From NCBI RefSeq assembly GCF_002893625.1, contig NZ_PKMZ01000003.1:434001-498000 (forward strand): a stretch of 64,000 bases of DNA, read 5' to 3'. Position 1 is the stretch's first letter. Every line of letters starts with the position of its first letter. This DNA is from Mangrovicella endophytica (GTDB lineage: Bacteria; Pseudomonadota; Alphaproteobacteria; Rhizobiales; Rhizobiaceae). The notes beneath the pieces were generated by a model. That model worked only from the letters and a program-made list of their open reading frames with translations. It made no database searches and was not told the origin of the DNA. Position numbers and translations under genes: made by a program. Below are positions 27,436-40,397 of the stretch, piece after piece.

Positions 27436-27785
27436 GCAGGGAAGAGCGATGCGCCATGGCATCGGCTCGGCGGGCTATATATCGTCGTCGGCCGCCGATG
27501 GGAAGCCCCGAAATCACATTGCGCGCGATGGCCTTCGCACAAGCCCGTGCGGATCTCCCTGCCAGCAGGCCCGGCAGCATCTGAATCTACCTCCTCGGCG
27601 CCGGGTCTCCCGTTCGGCAGGCGTCTGACTGGTCCCGTCCGCGCAGCTCCGAAGCCGCGCCTCGATCAGCCCTCGCTGCAGCCGCGCTCTTGTGCTGACG
27701 CGCTCGTTGACTACACTTGCCGCAACTTCAGGACAGCAAGGCTCGGCATACGGCCTCAGCGGCCGCTCCGCGCCGGAGAGACAGT
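27436..27785. other. gap between tRNA-Gln and ppx, no gene seen
   Basis: This 350-base stretch holds the promoters of tRNA-Gln (minus) and ppx (plus). No open frame here has a ribosome site or family resemblance, and I see no clear promoter boxes or repeats. Confidence 0.6.
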
Positions 27786-29438
27786 GTGAACATCCATGAC
27801 GGCAAGGGACAGCAGCATAGCTCCGCGACCTTAAGCCCAGACGAGCGCACCTTCGGGCACCGCCGCAGCGCCGATGCGGCGGGTGGGCCAGCCGGAGCGT
27901 CGAAGCCATTCGAACAGGATCGCGCGCGCCGTCGTGATGCTTCGGCCGCGAGCGAGACGACAGCGGGTGACGCCGCCGAGGGCCGCGATGGGCAGGATGG
28001 CGGACGGCTGACCAAGCGCCAGAAGCGGCGCCGACGCAGGGCGCCGCTGCCCGGCGAGGGCGGTCATGCCGCGCTGTCCGCAGACGCAACATCATCGCCA
28101 CAGCCGTCCGCCGACACTGCGGCGAAGGCCAAGGACGCTGCCGGAGAAGCGGCTGGGAAGGCGGCTGTGCAGGCGAGCGGGCAGCCGGATCGGCGCAGCC
28201 GCCGTGGCGGCCGCCGGCGCAGGCGTGGACCGAAGACGGCCGCGCCATCCACTCCACCGGCGAGTGCAGAGATCGGCCCGCCGCCGCTGGTTCAGCCGGC
28301 CGACGAGGTCGCGCGCCTTGCGGCCGAAGCCGAGCGGCGCATGGCCGAGCGTCTTGGGTCACGTGTCGCGGCGTCGCCAGTCCCGCCCATTCTCGCCGCA
28401 CCGAGCCCACCGGCGGATGGCGAACGCGTGCGCCCGCCGGTGTATGCCGCGCTCGATCTCGGCACCAACAACTGCCGGCTGCTCGTCGCCGTGCCAACCC
28501 GTCCTGGCCAGTTCCGCGTCATCGACGCTTTCTCGCGCATCGTCCGGCTCGGCGAGGGTCTGAGCCGCACCGGCCGGCTTGCTGCGCCCGCGATGGACCG
28601 CGCCGTTGCGGCGCTCGCCATCTGCAGCCAGAAGCTCGCGGCCCGGCAAGTCGCCGGGGCCCGGCTGATTGCGACGGAAGCGTGCCGGGCGGCTGACAAC
28701 GGCTACGAGTTCATCGAGCGCGTCCGGGCGGAAACCGGCCTGAAGCTCGAGATCGTCAGCCGCGAGACCGAAGCGCGCCTTGCCGTGTCCGGCTGTGGCT
28801 CGCTCGTCGATCGCTCGGCCGACGGTGCGGTTCTCTTCGACATCGGCGGCGGCTCGTCGGAGATCGCCCTCCTCGATCTGCGCTCCGGCTATTCCCGCCG
28901 CCTGTCCAACGCGATTGTCGGCTGGACCTCGCTTCCCGTCGGCGTCGTGACGCTGGCGGAGCGCTATGGCGGCCGCAACGTCACGCCGGCGGTGTTCCGC
29001 GACATGATCGACGAGGTGAGCGGACTGATCGCGGGATTTGCCGGCCGCGGCCGGCTGGACGAAGTCGTCGGCGGTGAGCGCTTCCACCTTCTGGGGACGT
29101 CCGGCACGGTCACCACGCTGGCCGGCGTGCATCTCGGTCTGGAGCGCTACGATCGCAGGCAGGTGGATGGGCTCTGGCTCACCTCGGCCGAGGTCGACGA
29201 ACTGGTCGGGCGGATTGCCGGCTGGAGCTTCGAGGAGCGCGTTGCCAATCCCTGCATCGGCAGCGACCGGGCGGACCTGGTGCTGGCCGGCTGCGCCATC
29301 CTCGAGGCAATCCGCATCGCCTGGCCGGCGCGCTCATTGCGCGTTGCCGACCGTGGCCTGAGGGAAGGCCTGTTGACGGAAATGATGGTGGCCGACGGCG
29401 TCTGGCGCAGCGGCTCGCAGGCAAGGAACAGCGCATGA
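27786..29438 (+). CDS. ppx: Ppx/GppA family phosphatase with long Arg-rich N-terminal extension
   Basis: A 550-residue protein. From about residue 219 it is an exopolyphosphatase/pppGpp phosphatase of the actin-like ASKHA fold: '[16 protein letters not shown]', '[12 protein letters not shown]', '[13 protein letters not shown]' and '[17 protein letters not shown]'. It would cut polyphosphate or convert pppGpp to ppGpp. The first 218 residues are disordered and rich in Ala, Pro, Gly and Arg, with clusters '[12 protein letters not shown]' and '[15 protein letters not shown]', like RNA-binding tails. GTG 27786 is preferred (GGAGAG upstream); a TTG 69 bases earlier is in frame. It overlaps rlmE by four bases, suggesting a link to ribosome work. 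Confidence 0.88.
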   Translation: MNIHDGKGQQHSSATLSPDERTFGHRRSADAAGGPAGASKPFEQDRARRRDASAASETTAGDAAEGRDGQDGGRLTKRQKRRRRRAPLPGEGGHAALSADATSSPQPSADTAAKAKDAAGEAAGKAAVQASGQPDRRSRRGGRRRRRGPKTAAPSTPPASAEIGPPPLVQPADEVARLAAEAERRMAERLGSRVAASPVPPILAAPSPPADGERVRPPVYAALDLGTNNCRLLVAVPTRPGQFRVIDAFSRIVRLGEGLSRTGRLAAPAMDRAVAALAICSQKLAARQVAGARLIATEACRAADNGYEFIERVRAETGLKLEIVSRETEARLAVSGCGSLVDRSADGAVLFDIGGGSSEIALLDLRSGYSRRLSNAIVGWTSLPVGVVTLAERYGGRNVTPAVFRDMIDEVSGLIAGFAGRGRLDEVVGGERFHLLGTSGTVTTLAGVHLGLERYDRRQVDGLWLTSAEVDELVGRIAGWSFEERVANPCIGSDRADLVLAGCAILEAIRIAWPARSLRVADRGLREGLLTEMMVADGVWRSGSQARNSA

Positions 29439-30166
29439 GCGGCGGCGGACGTGGCGATGATCGCGGCCTGACGGTGCGCGTCAAGAAGAACCGGGGGCTC
29501 AAGGCCTCGTCCCGCCGCTGGCTGGAGCGGCAGCTGAACGACCCCTATGTGCGCCGCGCCAAGGCGGACGGCTTCCGGTCGCGCGCGGCCTACAAGCTGA
29601 TCGAGATCGACGAGCGCTACAAGCTTCTGAAGAAGGGCATGCGGATCGTCGACCTCGGCGCGGCGCCCGGCGGCTGGTGCCAGGTGGCGGTGGAGCGGAC
29701 CGGCTCGACGGAGGCGGATCTGCGCGTCGTCGGCATCGACTACCTGCCCGTCGATCCGATGCCGGGCGCGACCATCTTAGAGATGGATTTTCTCGACGAT
29801 GCAGCTCCGGCCCGGCTCCTGGAGGTGCTCGGCGGCGCGGCGCCTGACATCGTCCTCTCCGACATGGCCGCGCCGACGACCGGCCATCGCCGTACCGATC
29901 ATCTGCGGACGATGCATCTCTGCGAGGTGGCGGCCGATTTCGCCGTCCGCACGCTGAAACCCGGCGGTCACTTCCTGACCAAGACCTTCCAAGGCGGCAC
30001 CGAAGGCGACCTCCTTGCCATGCTGAAGCGCAATTTTGCGGCCGTCCACCACGTCAAGCCGCCGGCCTCGCGCGAGGATTCGGTCGAGCTCTATCTCCTT
30101 GCCAAGGGCTTCAAGGGCCGGCGGGAGGAACTCGGTGCCGAGGACGAGGCGCCGGAGACGCTCTGA
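29435..30166 (+). CDS. rlmE: 23S rRNA (uridine2552-2'-O)-methyltransferase
   Basis: A 243-residue RrmJ/FtsJ enzyme that methylates U2552 in the 23S A-loop during 50S maturation. SAM motif '[13 protein letters not shown]' (71-83) and the catalytic tetrad Lys54, Asp143, Lys183, Glu218 match the K-D-K-E set with the right spacing. The first 30 residues are a basic extension relative to E. coli. ATG 29435 overlaps the ppx stop (ATGA), an arrangement I know from related Rhizobiales. Confidence 0.96.
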   Translation: MSGGGRGDDRGLTVRVKKNRGLKASSRRWLERQLNDPYVRRAKADGFRSRAAYKLIEIDERYKLLKKGMRIVDLGAAPGGWCQVAVERTGSTEADLRVVGIDYLPVDPMPGATILEMDFLDDAAPARLLEVLGGAAPDIVLSDMAAPTTGHRRTDHLRTMHLCEVAADFAVRTLKPGGHFLTKTFQGGTEGDLLAMLKRNFAAVHHVKPPASREDSVELYLLAKGFKGRREELGAEDEAPETL

Positions 30167-30196
30167 TCCTCAGCGGCACTCGCGGGCGGTTCGCGA

Positions 30197-31621
30197 TCAC
30201 TCCGCCGGCTGCGCCCGCCGACCGGAGATCTCGGCGCCGGCCTCAGACGGCAGTCGCAGGAACGGGATGGCCGCTGCCGCGCTGATCAGGCCGACAATGG
30301 CGAAGGCGACGGTGAAGTCGCCCGGCATCGGGCTTGTGCGTCCGGTGGTGACGAGAAACAGCTCCAGTATGCCGCCGGCCACCGCCACGCCCGTGGCGAT
30401 CGAGACCTGCTGCACCGCCGCCAGCATCGCCGTGCCGTCACCGGCGCGCGTGTGCGGAATGTCGGCGAAACCGAGCGTGTTGATGCCGGTGAAGAACAGC
30501 GAGCGGAAGAAGCCGCCGGAGAGCAGAAGCACGATCAGGACGGCCAGCGGCATGTCCTGCGTGAACAGGCCGACGCAGGCGGTCAAGAGGCCGCCGACCA
30601 GCGATGTGCCGATCAGCGTCCCCTTGAAGCCGAAGCGCCTTAGCGCCGGCCGCACCAGGAACTTCATGACCATGGCGCCGCCGATGGATGCGATCGTGAT
30701 CATGCCGGACTGGAACGGCGAGTAGCCGAAGCCGAGCTGCAGCATCAGCGGCAGCAGGAACGGCAGGGCGCCGGTGCCGATCCGGAAGAGGATGCCGCCT
30801 GACAAGGCCGCCCGGAAGGTGCGGACCTTCAACAGCGAGAGATCGAGGACGGGCCGCTCCGTCCGCCGCGCATGCCGGATGTAGACGAGCGCCGCGAGCG
30901 CGCCGGCGCCGGCGAGGAACAGGCCGAGGATCGGCGGCAGTGCCGGAAGCGAGACGACGGACAGGCCGAACACGATGCCGGCGCAGGCAAGGCCTGACAG
31001 GACGAAGCCCTTCCAGTCGAAATGGACGTCCGGCACGCCATCGACATGCGGCAGGTACTTCGTGGCGAGCGCGATGCCGATGATGCCGATCGGCAGGTTG
31101 ATCAAGAAAATGTAGCGCCAGTGCCAGAAGGTGGTGATGGCGCCGCCGACCGGCGGGCCGACGAGGGGGCCGATCATGGCCGGGATCGAGAACCACGCCA
31201 TGGCCGAGACAAGATCGGACTTCGGCACCGCGCGCACCAGGAGAAGGCGCCCGACCGGCGTCATCATCGCGCCGCCCATGCCTTGGAGGAAGCGCGCTGC
31301 AACGAAACCTTCCAGCGAGCTGGCGGCGCCGCAGGCGAGAGACCCCGCCACGAAGGTCGCGATCGCCAGCCGGAACACCATCTTCGGGCCGTAGCGATCG
31401 GCAAGCCGTCCGGAAATCGGGATGAAGATGGCCAGCGCCACATAATAGCTGGTCAGCGCCAGCTTCAGGGCGATGGGGCTGGTGCCGATATCGGCGGCGA
31501 TCGTCGGCAGCGAGGTCGCGATCACCGTCGAGTCCATGTTTTCCATGAACAGGGCGACGGCAAGGACGACGGGAACGATGCGGTTCACAGGCAGGACCTC
31601 GGGGGCGCCGGAGACAACCAT
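30197..31621 (-). CDS. MFS multidrug exporter, DHA2 (14-helix) type
   Basis: A 474-residue inner-membrane drug:H+ antiporter. 'MDSTVIATSLPTIAADIG' in TM1 is the DHA2 motif D1, 'GRLADRYGPKMVF' is MFS motif A and 'WHWRYIFLINLPIGIIGIAL' the DHA2 motif after TM5. It converges on rlmE (30 bases between stops) and is divergent from the metallo-hydrolase gene at 31784. A GTG or ATG shortly downstream could also be the start. Substrates cannot be predicted. Confidence 0.93.
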   Translation of the reverse strand: MVVSGAPEVLPVNRIVPVVLAVALFMENMDSTVIATSLPTIAADIGTSPIALKLALTSYYVALAIFIPISGRLADRYGPKMVFRLAIATFVAGSLACGAASSLEGFVAARFLQGMGGAMMTPVGRLLLVRAVPKSDLVSAMAWFSIPAMIGPLVGPPVGGAITTFWHWRYIFLINLPIGIIGIALATKYLPHVDGVPDVHFDWKGFVLSGLACAGIVFGLSVVSLPALPPILGLFLAGAGALAALVYIRHARRTERPVLDLSLLKVRTFRAALSGGILFRIGTGALPFLLPLMLQLGFGYSPFQSGMITIASIGGAMVMKFLVRPALRRFGFKGTLIGTSLVGGLLTACVGLFTQDMPLAVLIVLLLSGGFFRSLFFTGINTLGFADIPHTRAGDGTAMLAAVQQVSIATGVAVAGGILELFLVTTGRTSPMPGDFTVAFAIVGLISAAAAIPFLRLPSEAGAEISGRRAQPAE

Positions 31622-31625
31622 GCTA

Positions 31626-31644
31626 AGGGGAGCTTAGGTCCCCT
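31626..31644. promoter_or_regulatory. short inverted repeat before the MFS exporter gene
   Basis: AGGGGA (31626-31631) and TCCCCT (31639-31644) are perfect inverted arms with a 7-base spacer, directly upstream of the exporter start. It could be an operator or part of the 5' leader hairpin; no regulator gene is adjacent. Confidence 0.25.
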
Positions 31645-31783
31645 CAAAACAGCATCCGTGCGCTTTGGCAAGCCGCAGGGTGACGCAGATCGACTGGCCA
31701 AGCGGTGCCGCTCTTGTTCGGGGCGGCGTCGCTCCCATTTCGGGGCGCAGCCGATCCGCAATCCGAACTGCCGGAGAAAAGCC

Positions 31784-32803
31784 ATGATCAAGAAGCCAGC
31801 CACGGACCGCCGGTCCGCTCTCAAGCTAGCGGCCGCGGCGGCGGCGCTGGCCGCGGGCGCCGTGTCGACGTCACGCGCGGGCGCGCAGGCGCAGAAGACT
31901 GCAGCGCCGGACGAAGACGAGAGCCCGAACAAGGGCCGCTCGCCCAATTTTCAGAAGATCCCGTTCGGCGACGCGCGTCTGACGGTGATTTCGGACGGCA
32001 TCCGCGAGGGCGAGGGGCCTCATCCGACCTTCGGCGCCAACCAGCCTGCCGAGGCCGTCGCGGCGTTGATGCGCGAGAACTATCTGCCGGAGACGCGCTT
32101 CTCCAACGGCTTCAACCCTGTCCTGATCGAGCTCGGGGATCAGCTGATCCTGATCGACACCGGAATGGGTGCGATGGGGCGCGAGAACGGCATGGGCCGG
32201 CTCACCAGGCGTATGCAGCGCGCGGGCCACAAGCCGGAAGATGTGGATGTCGTGGTGCTGACGCATCTCCACGGCGATCATATCGGCGGGCTGATGGAGG
32301 ATGGCCAACCGGCCTTTCCCAATGCCCGCTACGTCGTCGGCAAGGCGGAATACGACTTCTGGACGTCAGATGCGGCCAGGAGCGGCAAGTCGGCCGGCAA
32401 TGCCGAGCTGGTGACCAAGAACGTTGTGCCGCTGAAGGACAAGATCACCTTCATCGCCGAGGGCGACGAGGTCGTGCCGGGGCTGACCGCCATGGAGGCC
32501 TTCGGCCACACGCCGGGACACATGATCTTCGAACTGAAGACCGGGGACAAGCGTCTGTGGCTGACGGCGGATACGGCGAACCACTTCGTCGCCTCACTGC
32601 AGCGACCGGACTGGGAGGTCGCCTTCGACATGGACAAGGCGATGGCGGCCGAAACGCGCCACAAGGTGTTCGACAGAGTAGCCGAAGAGCGCATCCCCTT
32701 CATCGGCTACCACATGCCGTTCCCCTCGATCGGCTTTGCCGCCAGGCAAGGCGAGGGCTACCGCTTCATTCCGCTGACCTATCAGTTCGACGTCAAGGCG
32801 TGA
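31784..32803 (+). CDS. metallo-beta-lactamase fold hydrolase, exported
   Basis: A 339-residue protein with a twin-arginine signal ('DRRSALKLAAAAAALAAG', cleavage near 'AGAQAQ'), so it acts in the periplasm. The zinc motif 'THLHGDH' (His161, His163, Asp165, His166) and 'FGHTPGHMIFEL' for the later ligands are intact. It resembles exported quinoprotein-relay/lactonase-like MBL hydrolases with unknown substrates. ATG 31784 has GGAGAAAA upstream; the long frame before it is a shadow of the exporter gene. The 210 bases after it hold no gene. Confidence 0.9.
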   Translation: MIKKPATDRRSALKLAAAAAALAAGAVSTSRAGAQAQKTAAPDEDESPNKGRSPNFQKIPFGDARLTVISDGIREGEGPHPTFGANQPAEAVAALMRENYLPETRFSNGFNPVLIELGDQLILIDTGMGAMGRENGMGRLTRRMQRAGHKPEDVDVVVLTHLHGDHIGGLMEDGQPAFPNARYVVGKAEYDFWTSDAARSGKSAGNAELVTKNVVPLKDKITFIAEGDEVVPGLTAMEAFGHTPGHMIFELKTGDKRLWLTADTANHFVASLQRPDWEVAFDMDKAMAAETRHKVFDRVAEERIPFIGYHMPFPSIGFAARQGEGYRFIPLTYQFDVKA

Positions 32804-33013
32804 TCCAATCGGCCCTCGCCGAACCTGCCCGGTGCGGCGATGTCGCTTGCCATTCCAGGTCAGCGGGGTGATGATCGCACCGTCTGAAACAGGTTAGGTC
32901 GGTGCGGTTGGCCCGGCCCCGCTGAAGCGGTCCTTTCGCCTCGCTGGTGCGACGCGTCCCAAGACCTTCAACGCCCGCGCACTCCCGTGCGGGCGAGCGA
33001 AAGGTCCTGAGCC

Positions 33014-33436
33014 ATGCAACAGCACGTCTCCGTCATCACCCTCGGCATCGACGATCTGCCGCGATCCCGACGCTTCTATGCCGAGGGTTTCGGCTGGACG
33101 CCGGTCTTCGACAATGACGAAATCGTCTTCTACCAAATGAACGGCTTCATCCTGGGCACTTGGCTGCAGCACGCACTGGAAGGCGACATGCAGCGATCCG
33201 GTCTCGTGCGGCCAGGCGCCTTCGCGCTGGCCCACAATGTCGGGACGAAGAAGGAGGTCCAGCCGTTGATCGACCGCCTGGCAGCGGCCGGCGGCGACGT
33301 CCTTCGCCCTGGCGATGCCCCGGTGCATGGTGGCTTCCGCGGCTACGTCGCCGATCCCGACGGCCATGCCTGGGAGATCGCCTGGAATCCGTCCTTCGCC
33401 ATGGACGAACACGGCCACATCACGTTCGGTCTTTGA
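33014..33436 (+). CDS. VOC (glyoxalase/dioxygenase-fold) family protein
   Basis: A 140-residue vicinal-oxygen-chelate protein with two beta-alpha-beta-beta-beta modules: 'VITLGIDDLPRSRRFYAEGFG' in the first and 'GFRGYVADPDGHAWEIAWNP' in the second. Members bind a metal and include glyoxalases, fosfomycin-type resistance proteins and dioxygenases; His and Glu ligands are plausible at 'HVSVITL' and 'WEIAW'. The substrate is unknown. It stands alone, with GAAAGG upstream of its ATG. Confidence 0.87.
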   Translation: MQQHVSVITLGIDDLPRSRRFYAEGFGWTPVFDNDEIVFYQMNGFILGTWLQHALEGDMQRSGLVRPGAFALAHNVGTKKEVQPLIDRLAAAGGDVLRPGDAPVHGGFRGYVADPDGHAWEIAWNPSFAMDEHGHITFGL

Positions 33437-33686
33437 GCGTCAGCCGGGTCTGCGTCTCTGCGAGGCGGGCCTGGCGTCCTGTCTGACAATTTACGGTTGA
33501 CGGGAGGACGCCGGCGAATTGGCTGCACAGCTGGCTGTCCATCTCTGGCCAGGTGGGGCGGCCGGGCTCGCGATCCTTGGTAAGCCTATGGCGGTCGATT
33601 AGAACACCTCACTGCGATGCCGTCCGTTCCGCTGCCCTTCGTGGTCTCCCTCCTCCTCTCCATCCTGCTCGCCCGGCTGGCGCAGC

Positions 33687-33693
33687 GGGGGGG
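33687..33693 (+). other. G7 tract separating two halves of the AraC-type gene
   Basis: Seven G bases sit where the open frame beginning at ATG 33617 ('MPSVPLPFVVSLLLSILLA') leaves the frame of the AraC gene. Removing one G would fuse both into one continuous protein whose first membrane helix is intact. This could be a sequencing slip, a real frameshift mutation or a phase-variable switch. Confidence 0.6.
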
Positions 33694-34668
33694 ACCGAAG
33701 CCGCGTCGGCCTCCTGTTTGTGGCGCTGGTCGGCCTCTGCGCCATCCAGTCCGCGATCGTCGGCTTGCGCTGGAGTCTCGCCTTTGCACCCGCGGGCCTC
33801 CTGCAGCCGGTGATCGCCTCGCTCATTCCCGTGCTGGCCTGGCTCTCCTTTGCGGGCCTGAGGAGCGAACGCGCCGGCGCTGCCACCGCGCGGCCCTGGC
33901 TGCATGGCCTGGCGCCCGTCGTGATTGCCCTGCTCGTGATGGGGTGGCGCCCGCTCATCGATCCCGTATTGTTTCTCATCTTCGGCGGTTACGGCGCAGC
34001 GCTGCTGCGCCTCGCCTGGCGCGGACCGGATATGCTGGCGGCCACGCGCCTCGGCGACGAGACGACGGCCCATCGGGCGCTCGTTGCGACAGCGCTGATG
34101 CTGATCCTGTCGGGCGCGGTGGATCTCGCGGTAGCCGCGGCGCTGGCGGGTGGGCAGTCCGGCCGGGCGGCTTCGATCGTCGCCATCGCCGATCTCCTGG
34201 CGCTGCTGGCCGCGGCCGGGGCGGCGGCTGTCGGCGGACGCAGCCACCCGCCCACTGCGGCCGCGGCGATCGAGCAGCCTCCCCCTTCGCCAGTCCGCCC
34301 GGAGCCCGCCTTGTTGGCCGCGGACGATGCTGCTGTGCTGCAGGCGATCGACACGCTGATGCGCGAGCGCAGGCTCTACCGCGATCCGGATCTGACACTC
34401 GATCGCCTGGCGCGCCGTGCCGGTATCCCGGCGCGGCAGATCTCCGGTGCGGTCAACCGCAGCCTCGGCCGCAACGTCTCGCAACTCGTCAACGAATATC
34501 GTGTCGAAGAGGCCAAGCGCCGGCTCGCGGCGACGGACGAGCCGGTGACGGCCGTTATGCTGGAGTCCGGCTTCGGGACGAAGTCGAACTTCAATCGCGA
34601 GTTCCTGCGCGTCGCCGGCATGAGCCCGAGCGCGTGGCGGCGGATGAGCGGCCGACTTGCGGCGGACG

Positions 34669-37499
<2,831 letters not shown>

Positions 37500-37507
37500 G
37501 GCAGCAT

Positions 37508-37533
37508 CCCGCCGGAGCCTCCGGTCCGGCGGG
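37508..37533 (+). terminator. hairpin after guaB
   Basis: CCCGCCGGA (37508-37516) and TCCGGCGGG (37525-37533) form a perfect 9-bp stem eight bases after the guaB stop. No U-run follows, so it may be a processing or Rho-assisted end; the MAPEG gene begins 24 bases later. Confidence 0.6.
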
Positions 37534-37556
37534 CACAGGACGGGAGGAGGGAACCC

Positions 37557-38003
37557 ATGCAGGGCAATATCGCGATCTTCTGGCCGATGATCGTCCAGGC
37601 GGCCCTGACGCTCTGCGTCTACCCGCTCCTGACGATCCGCCGCCGGCGGGTCGCCGCGCGCGGCGAGGCGCGGTTCGAGGACATCGCCAACGGTCACCCT
37701 GAGCCGGAGGAGAGCCGGGTCGTCAGCCGCAACATCGCCAATCAGTACGAGCTGCCGGTTCTCTTCTTCGTCGTCTGTCTGTCGCTCTATGTCACCAATG
37801 GCGCGTCCTGGCTTGCCGTGGTGCTGGCCTGGATCTTTGCGCTCTCGCGCATCGTCCACGCAGTCATCCATCTCGGGCCGAATGTCGTCATCCATCGCGG
37901 CCTTGCCTTCATCATCGGCTTCATCGTCGTCGCCGTGCTTTGGATCATGCTGGCGCTGCACGTCCTGAACGTCGGCGCGGTTGTCGGCGCACCGCTCGCC
38001 TGA
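37557..38003 (+). CDS. MAPEG family membrane protein
   Basis: A 148-residue protein with four hydrophobic helices, matching the MAPEG superfamily (membrane-associated eicosanoid/glutathione metabolism). 'ANQYELPVLFFVVCLSLY' is the family's Asn-x-x-Glu helix and 'FALSRIVHAVIHLG' the later Arg/His helix. Bacterial members may act as glutathione transferases or have structural roles; the activity here is not known. The position behind guaB is one I recall from other Rhizobiales. Confidence 0.88.
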   Translation: MQGNIAIFWPMIVQAALTLCVYPLLTIRRRRVAARGEARFEDIANGHPEPEESRVVSRNIANQYELPVLFFVVCLSLYVTNGASWLAVVLAWIFALSRIVHAVIHLGPNVVIHRGLAFIIGFIVVAVLWIMLALHVLNVGAVVGAPLA

Positions 38004-38077
38004 GGCGGCGGCTGGCTGCTTTACGGAATCTTGGCGCCTCCATGCGCCTGATGCCTTAGCATCTCGCGGAGACCGTC

Positions 38078-39256
38078 ATGAAGATCGCCATCGTCGGATG
38101 CGGCTTCGTCGCCGACTACTACATGCTGACGCTTGCAAACCATCCGGAGCTCGAGCTGGTCGGCGCCTATGACCGCGATCCGGTTGCTGCCGCGCGCTTC
38201 GGCCGCCATTTCGGCGTCGCCATGGCCGACAGCCTCGACGCGCTGCTCGCCCTGCCGGGTTTCGAACTCGTCCTGAACCTCACCAATCCCGGCAGCCACT
38301 TCGCAGTGTCGAAGGCCGCGCTCGACGCCGGCCGGCATGTCTATTCCGAAAAACCCTTGGCGATGAGCGTCGAGGACGCCGAGACGCTGGTGCGCCTTGC
38401 GGCCGACAAGGGGCTGGAGATCGCCGCCGCGCCCTGTTCCTATCTCGGCGAAGCGGCCGAGACGGTGCGCGGCGCGATCGAGCGGTCCGACGTCGGGGCG
38501 GTGAAGCTCGTCTATGCCGAGATGGAGGACTCGATGGTTTTCCACGAGAACTACCGCTCCTGGACCAGCCCGTCCGGTGCGCCCTGGCCGGCGGAGGACG
38601 AGTTCGCCGTCGGTGCGACGCTGGAGCATGCCGGCTACTTCCTCACCTGGCTCTGCGCCTTCTTCGGTCCGGTGGAGGAGGTCACCGCCTTTGCGGCCCG
38701 ATGCTTCGACGACAAGGGCACGAAGCAGCCGCCACAGGCGCTTGCCAACGACTTCTCGGTCTCGTGCCTGCGTTTCCGCTCCGGCATCGTTGCGCGCCTC
38801 ACCTGCGGCCTGGCGGCGCCGCGCGACCGCTCGCTGCATGTGATCGGCACGGACGGGGTCCTGTCGCTGACGGATGGCTGGGACTACCAGTCGCCCGTTT
38901 ACCTCCGCGAGCCGGACGGCGCCTGGGGCTCAAGCCCCGCGATCCTCGGCAAGGTGCTGCGCCGGCTGGAGCGCGGCCGGCCGTTTCGGCAGTGGTTCGG
39001 CCGGCGGCTCCCTGTGAAGCCGAGCACTGCCAAGGTGCCGGGCACCTCGTCACGCATGGATTTCGCGCGCGGCCCGGCGGCGCTGGCCGCGTCGATTAAA
39101 GCCAAGCGGGCACACGATTTCGGCGGCGACTTCGCCCTTCACATCACCGAGCTTGCGCTGGTTGCCCAGCATGCCGAGCGCTACCCGATGCCCTATCGGC
39201 CGCGCTCCACCTTCGCCCATGATGGCAAGGCGCCGAAGGCTCAGGCCGCGGTCTGA
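38078..39256 (+). CDS. Gfo/Idh/MocA family oxidoreductase
   Basis: A 392-residue NAD(P)-dependent dehydrogenase. The Rossmann start 'KIAIVGCGFVADYYM' and the 'EKPLAMSVEDAETLV' motif (catalytic Lys of EKP) are clear, followed by an alpha/beta substrate domain. Such enzymes oxidise sugars, inositols or sugar nucleotides. The C-terminal 90 residues, with 'MDFARGPAALAASI', are longer than in simple family members. Its end overlaps the convergent family paralogue by 16 bases. Confidence 0.9.
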   Translation: MKIAIVGCGFVADYYMLTLANHPELELVGAYDRDPVAAARFGRHFGVAMADSLDALLALPGFELVLNLTNPGSHFAVSKAALDAGRHVYSEKPLAMSVEDAETLVRLAADKGLEIAAAPCSYLGEAAETVRGAIERSDVGAVKLVYAEMEDSMVFHENYRSWTSPSGAPWPAEDEFAVGATLEHAGYFLTWLCAFFGPVEEVTAFAARCFDDKGTKQPPQALANDFSVSCLRFRSGIVARLTCGLAAPRDRSLHVIGTDGVLSLTDGWDYQSPVYLREPDGAWGSSPAILGKVLRRLERGRPFRQWFGRRLPVKPSTAKVPGTSSRMDFARGPAALAASIKAKRAHDFGGDFALHITELALVAQHAERYPMPYRPRSTFAHDGKAPKAQAAV

Positions 39257-40290
39257 GCCAGCGCCCTCTCGATCATCTCCAGCACCGCGATCGATTCGGC
39301 CAGCGGCATCACGGGGCTGTCGGCGAGCCCCTTCGCCAGGCAGTGGGCAAAGTGGTCGGCCTGGTAGTGCAGCCCGCTGCCGACATAGACGGTCGGGATG
39401 CGCCGTACCTTTGCCGCGCGGGCGAGCGTCTTCAGCGCCGGCAGGGCGGCGAACCGCTCCGGCTTCGGCGGCAGGGCGTCCGCCACTTCCGAGACCACCG
39501 TTCCGGCCGATCCCGTCCGGCGCAGCGACAGCATCGGCGGGCACAGCACCGGGCGATGCGCCGTGACGATCCCTCTCGTGCCGGTAATCACCGCCTGGTT
39601 GAGGCCTTCCGCGTCGAAGCCGCAGGAGAGGGTGGCGAGCGCATTTCGGTATGAAAGCACGAGGCTCGCCGCGGCGGGCGCCCCGCTCGGCGATTGCACG
39701 GCGAGGGCGCGTATGTCCGTCGGCCGTCCCGCCAGCTGCAGCGCCAGCGACACGGGATAAACGCCAAGGTCGGTGAGTGCGCCACCGCCCTCCGGCGCGT
39801 AGAGGGCGCTGCCGGGGTCGAACGAATGATCGAAGGACAGCGACGCTTCGATGCGGCGGATATCGCCAATGGCACCGGAGCGCACGATCTCCACCAGCCG
39901 GACGATGCCGGGCGTGAAGCGCATCCACATGGCTTCCATGGCGAGGAGCCCGGCTGCCGCGGCGGCCTGCGCAATGTCGCGCGCATCGCTCGCGCTGGAC
40001 GCCAGCGGCTTCTCCACCAGCACCGGCTTGCCTGCTGCAAGAGCGGCCAGCGCGTGCTCCCGGTGGAGCGCATTCGGCGTCGCGACATAGACGGCGTCGA
40101 CATCGGGCCGGTGCAGCACCGCATCGATCGTACCGCCGGGGATTTCGGTATGGATGGCGGCGGCGAAGCGCCGGGCCTTGTCCGTCGAGCGCGAGCCGAT
40201 GGCGGTGATCCGACCGGTCCTCGAATGGCGCATGTCCGCGGCAAAGCGCGCCGCGATCGCGCCCGCTCCCAGGATCGCCCAGCGTATCAT
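39241..40290 (-). CDS. Gfo/Idh/MocA family oxidoreductase (second copy)
   Basis: A 349-residue dehydrogenase with 'IRWAILGAGAIAARFAADM' and 'VLVEKPLASSASDARD' (EKP catalytic Lys) and the 'EAMWMRFTPGI' segment seen in dihydrodiol/xylose dehydrogenase-like members. ATG 40290 is chosen because GGAGG lies four to eight bases upstream; the in-frame extension of 19 residues looks noncoding. It converges on the other Gfo/Idh/MocA gene with a 16-base tail overlap but the two are not close in sequence. Confidence 0.9.
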   Translation of the reverse strand: MIRWAILGAGAIAARFAADMRHSRTGRITAIGSRSTDKARRFAAAIHTEIPGGTIDAVLHRPDVDAVYVATPNALHREHALAALAAGKPVLVEKPLASSASDARDIAQAAAAAGLLAMEAMWMRFTPGIVRLVEIVRSGAIGDIRRIEASLSFDHSFDPGSALYAPEGGGALTDLGVYPVSLALQLAGRPTDIRALAVQSPSGAPAAASLVLSYRNALATLSCGFDAEGLNQAVITGTRGIVTAHRPVLCPPMLSLRRTGSAGTVVSEVADALPPKPERFAALPALKTLARAAKVRRIPTVYVGSGLHYQADHFAHCLAKGLADSPVMPLAESIAVLEMIERALAQTAA

Positions 40291-40397
40291 CGCGGCCTCC
40301 GTGTCGTTCCACCGTTGAGCCCGACTATCGAAGAAAACTCCTCGCAAAGGCTGAAGGGACGCTGCGCCTCAACTGCTGGGCGCGGCGTCCGGCCGCT

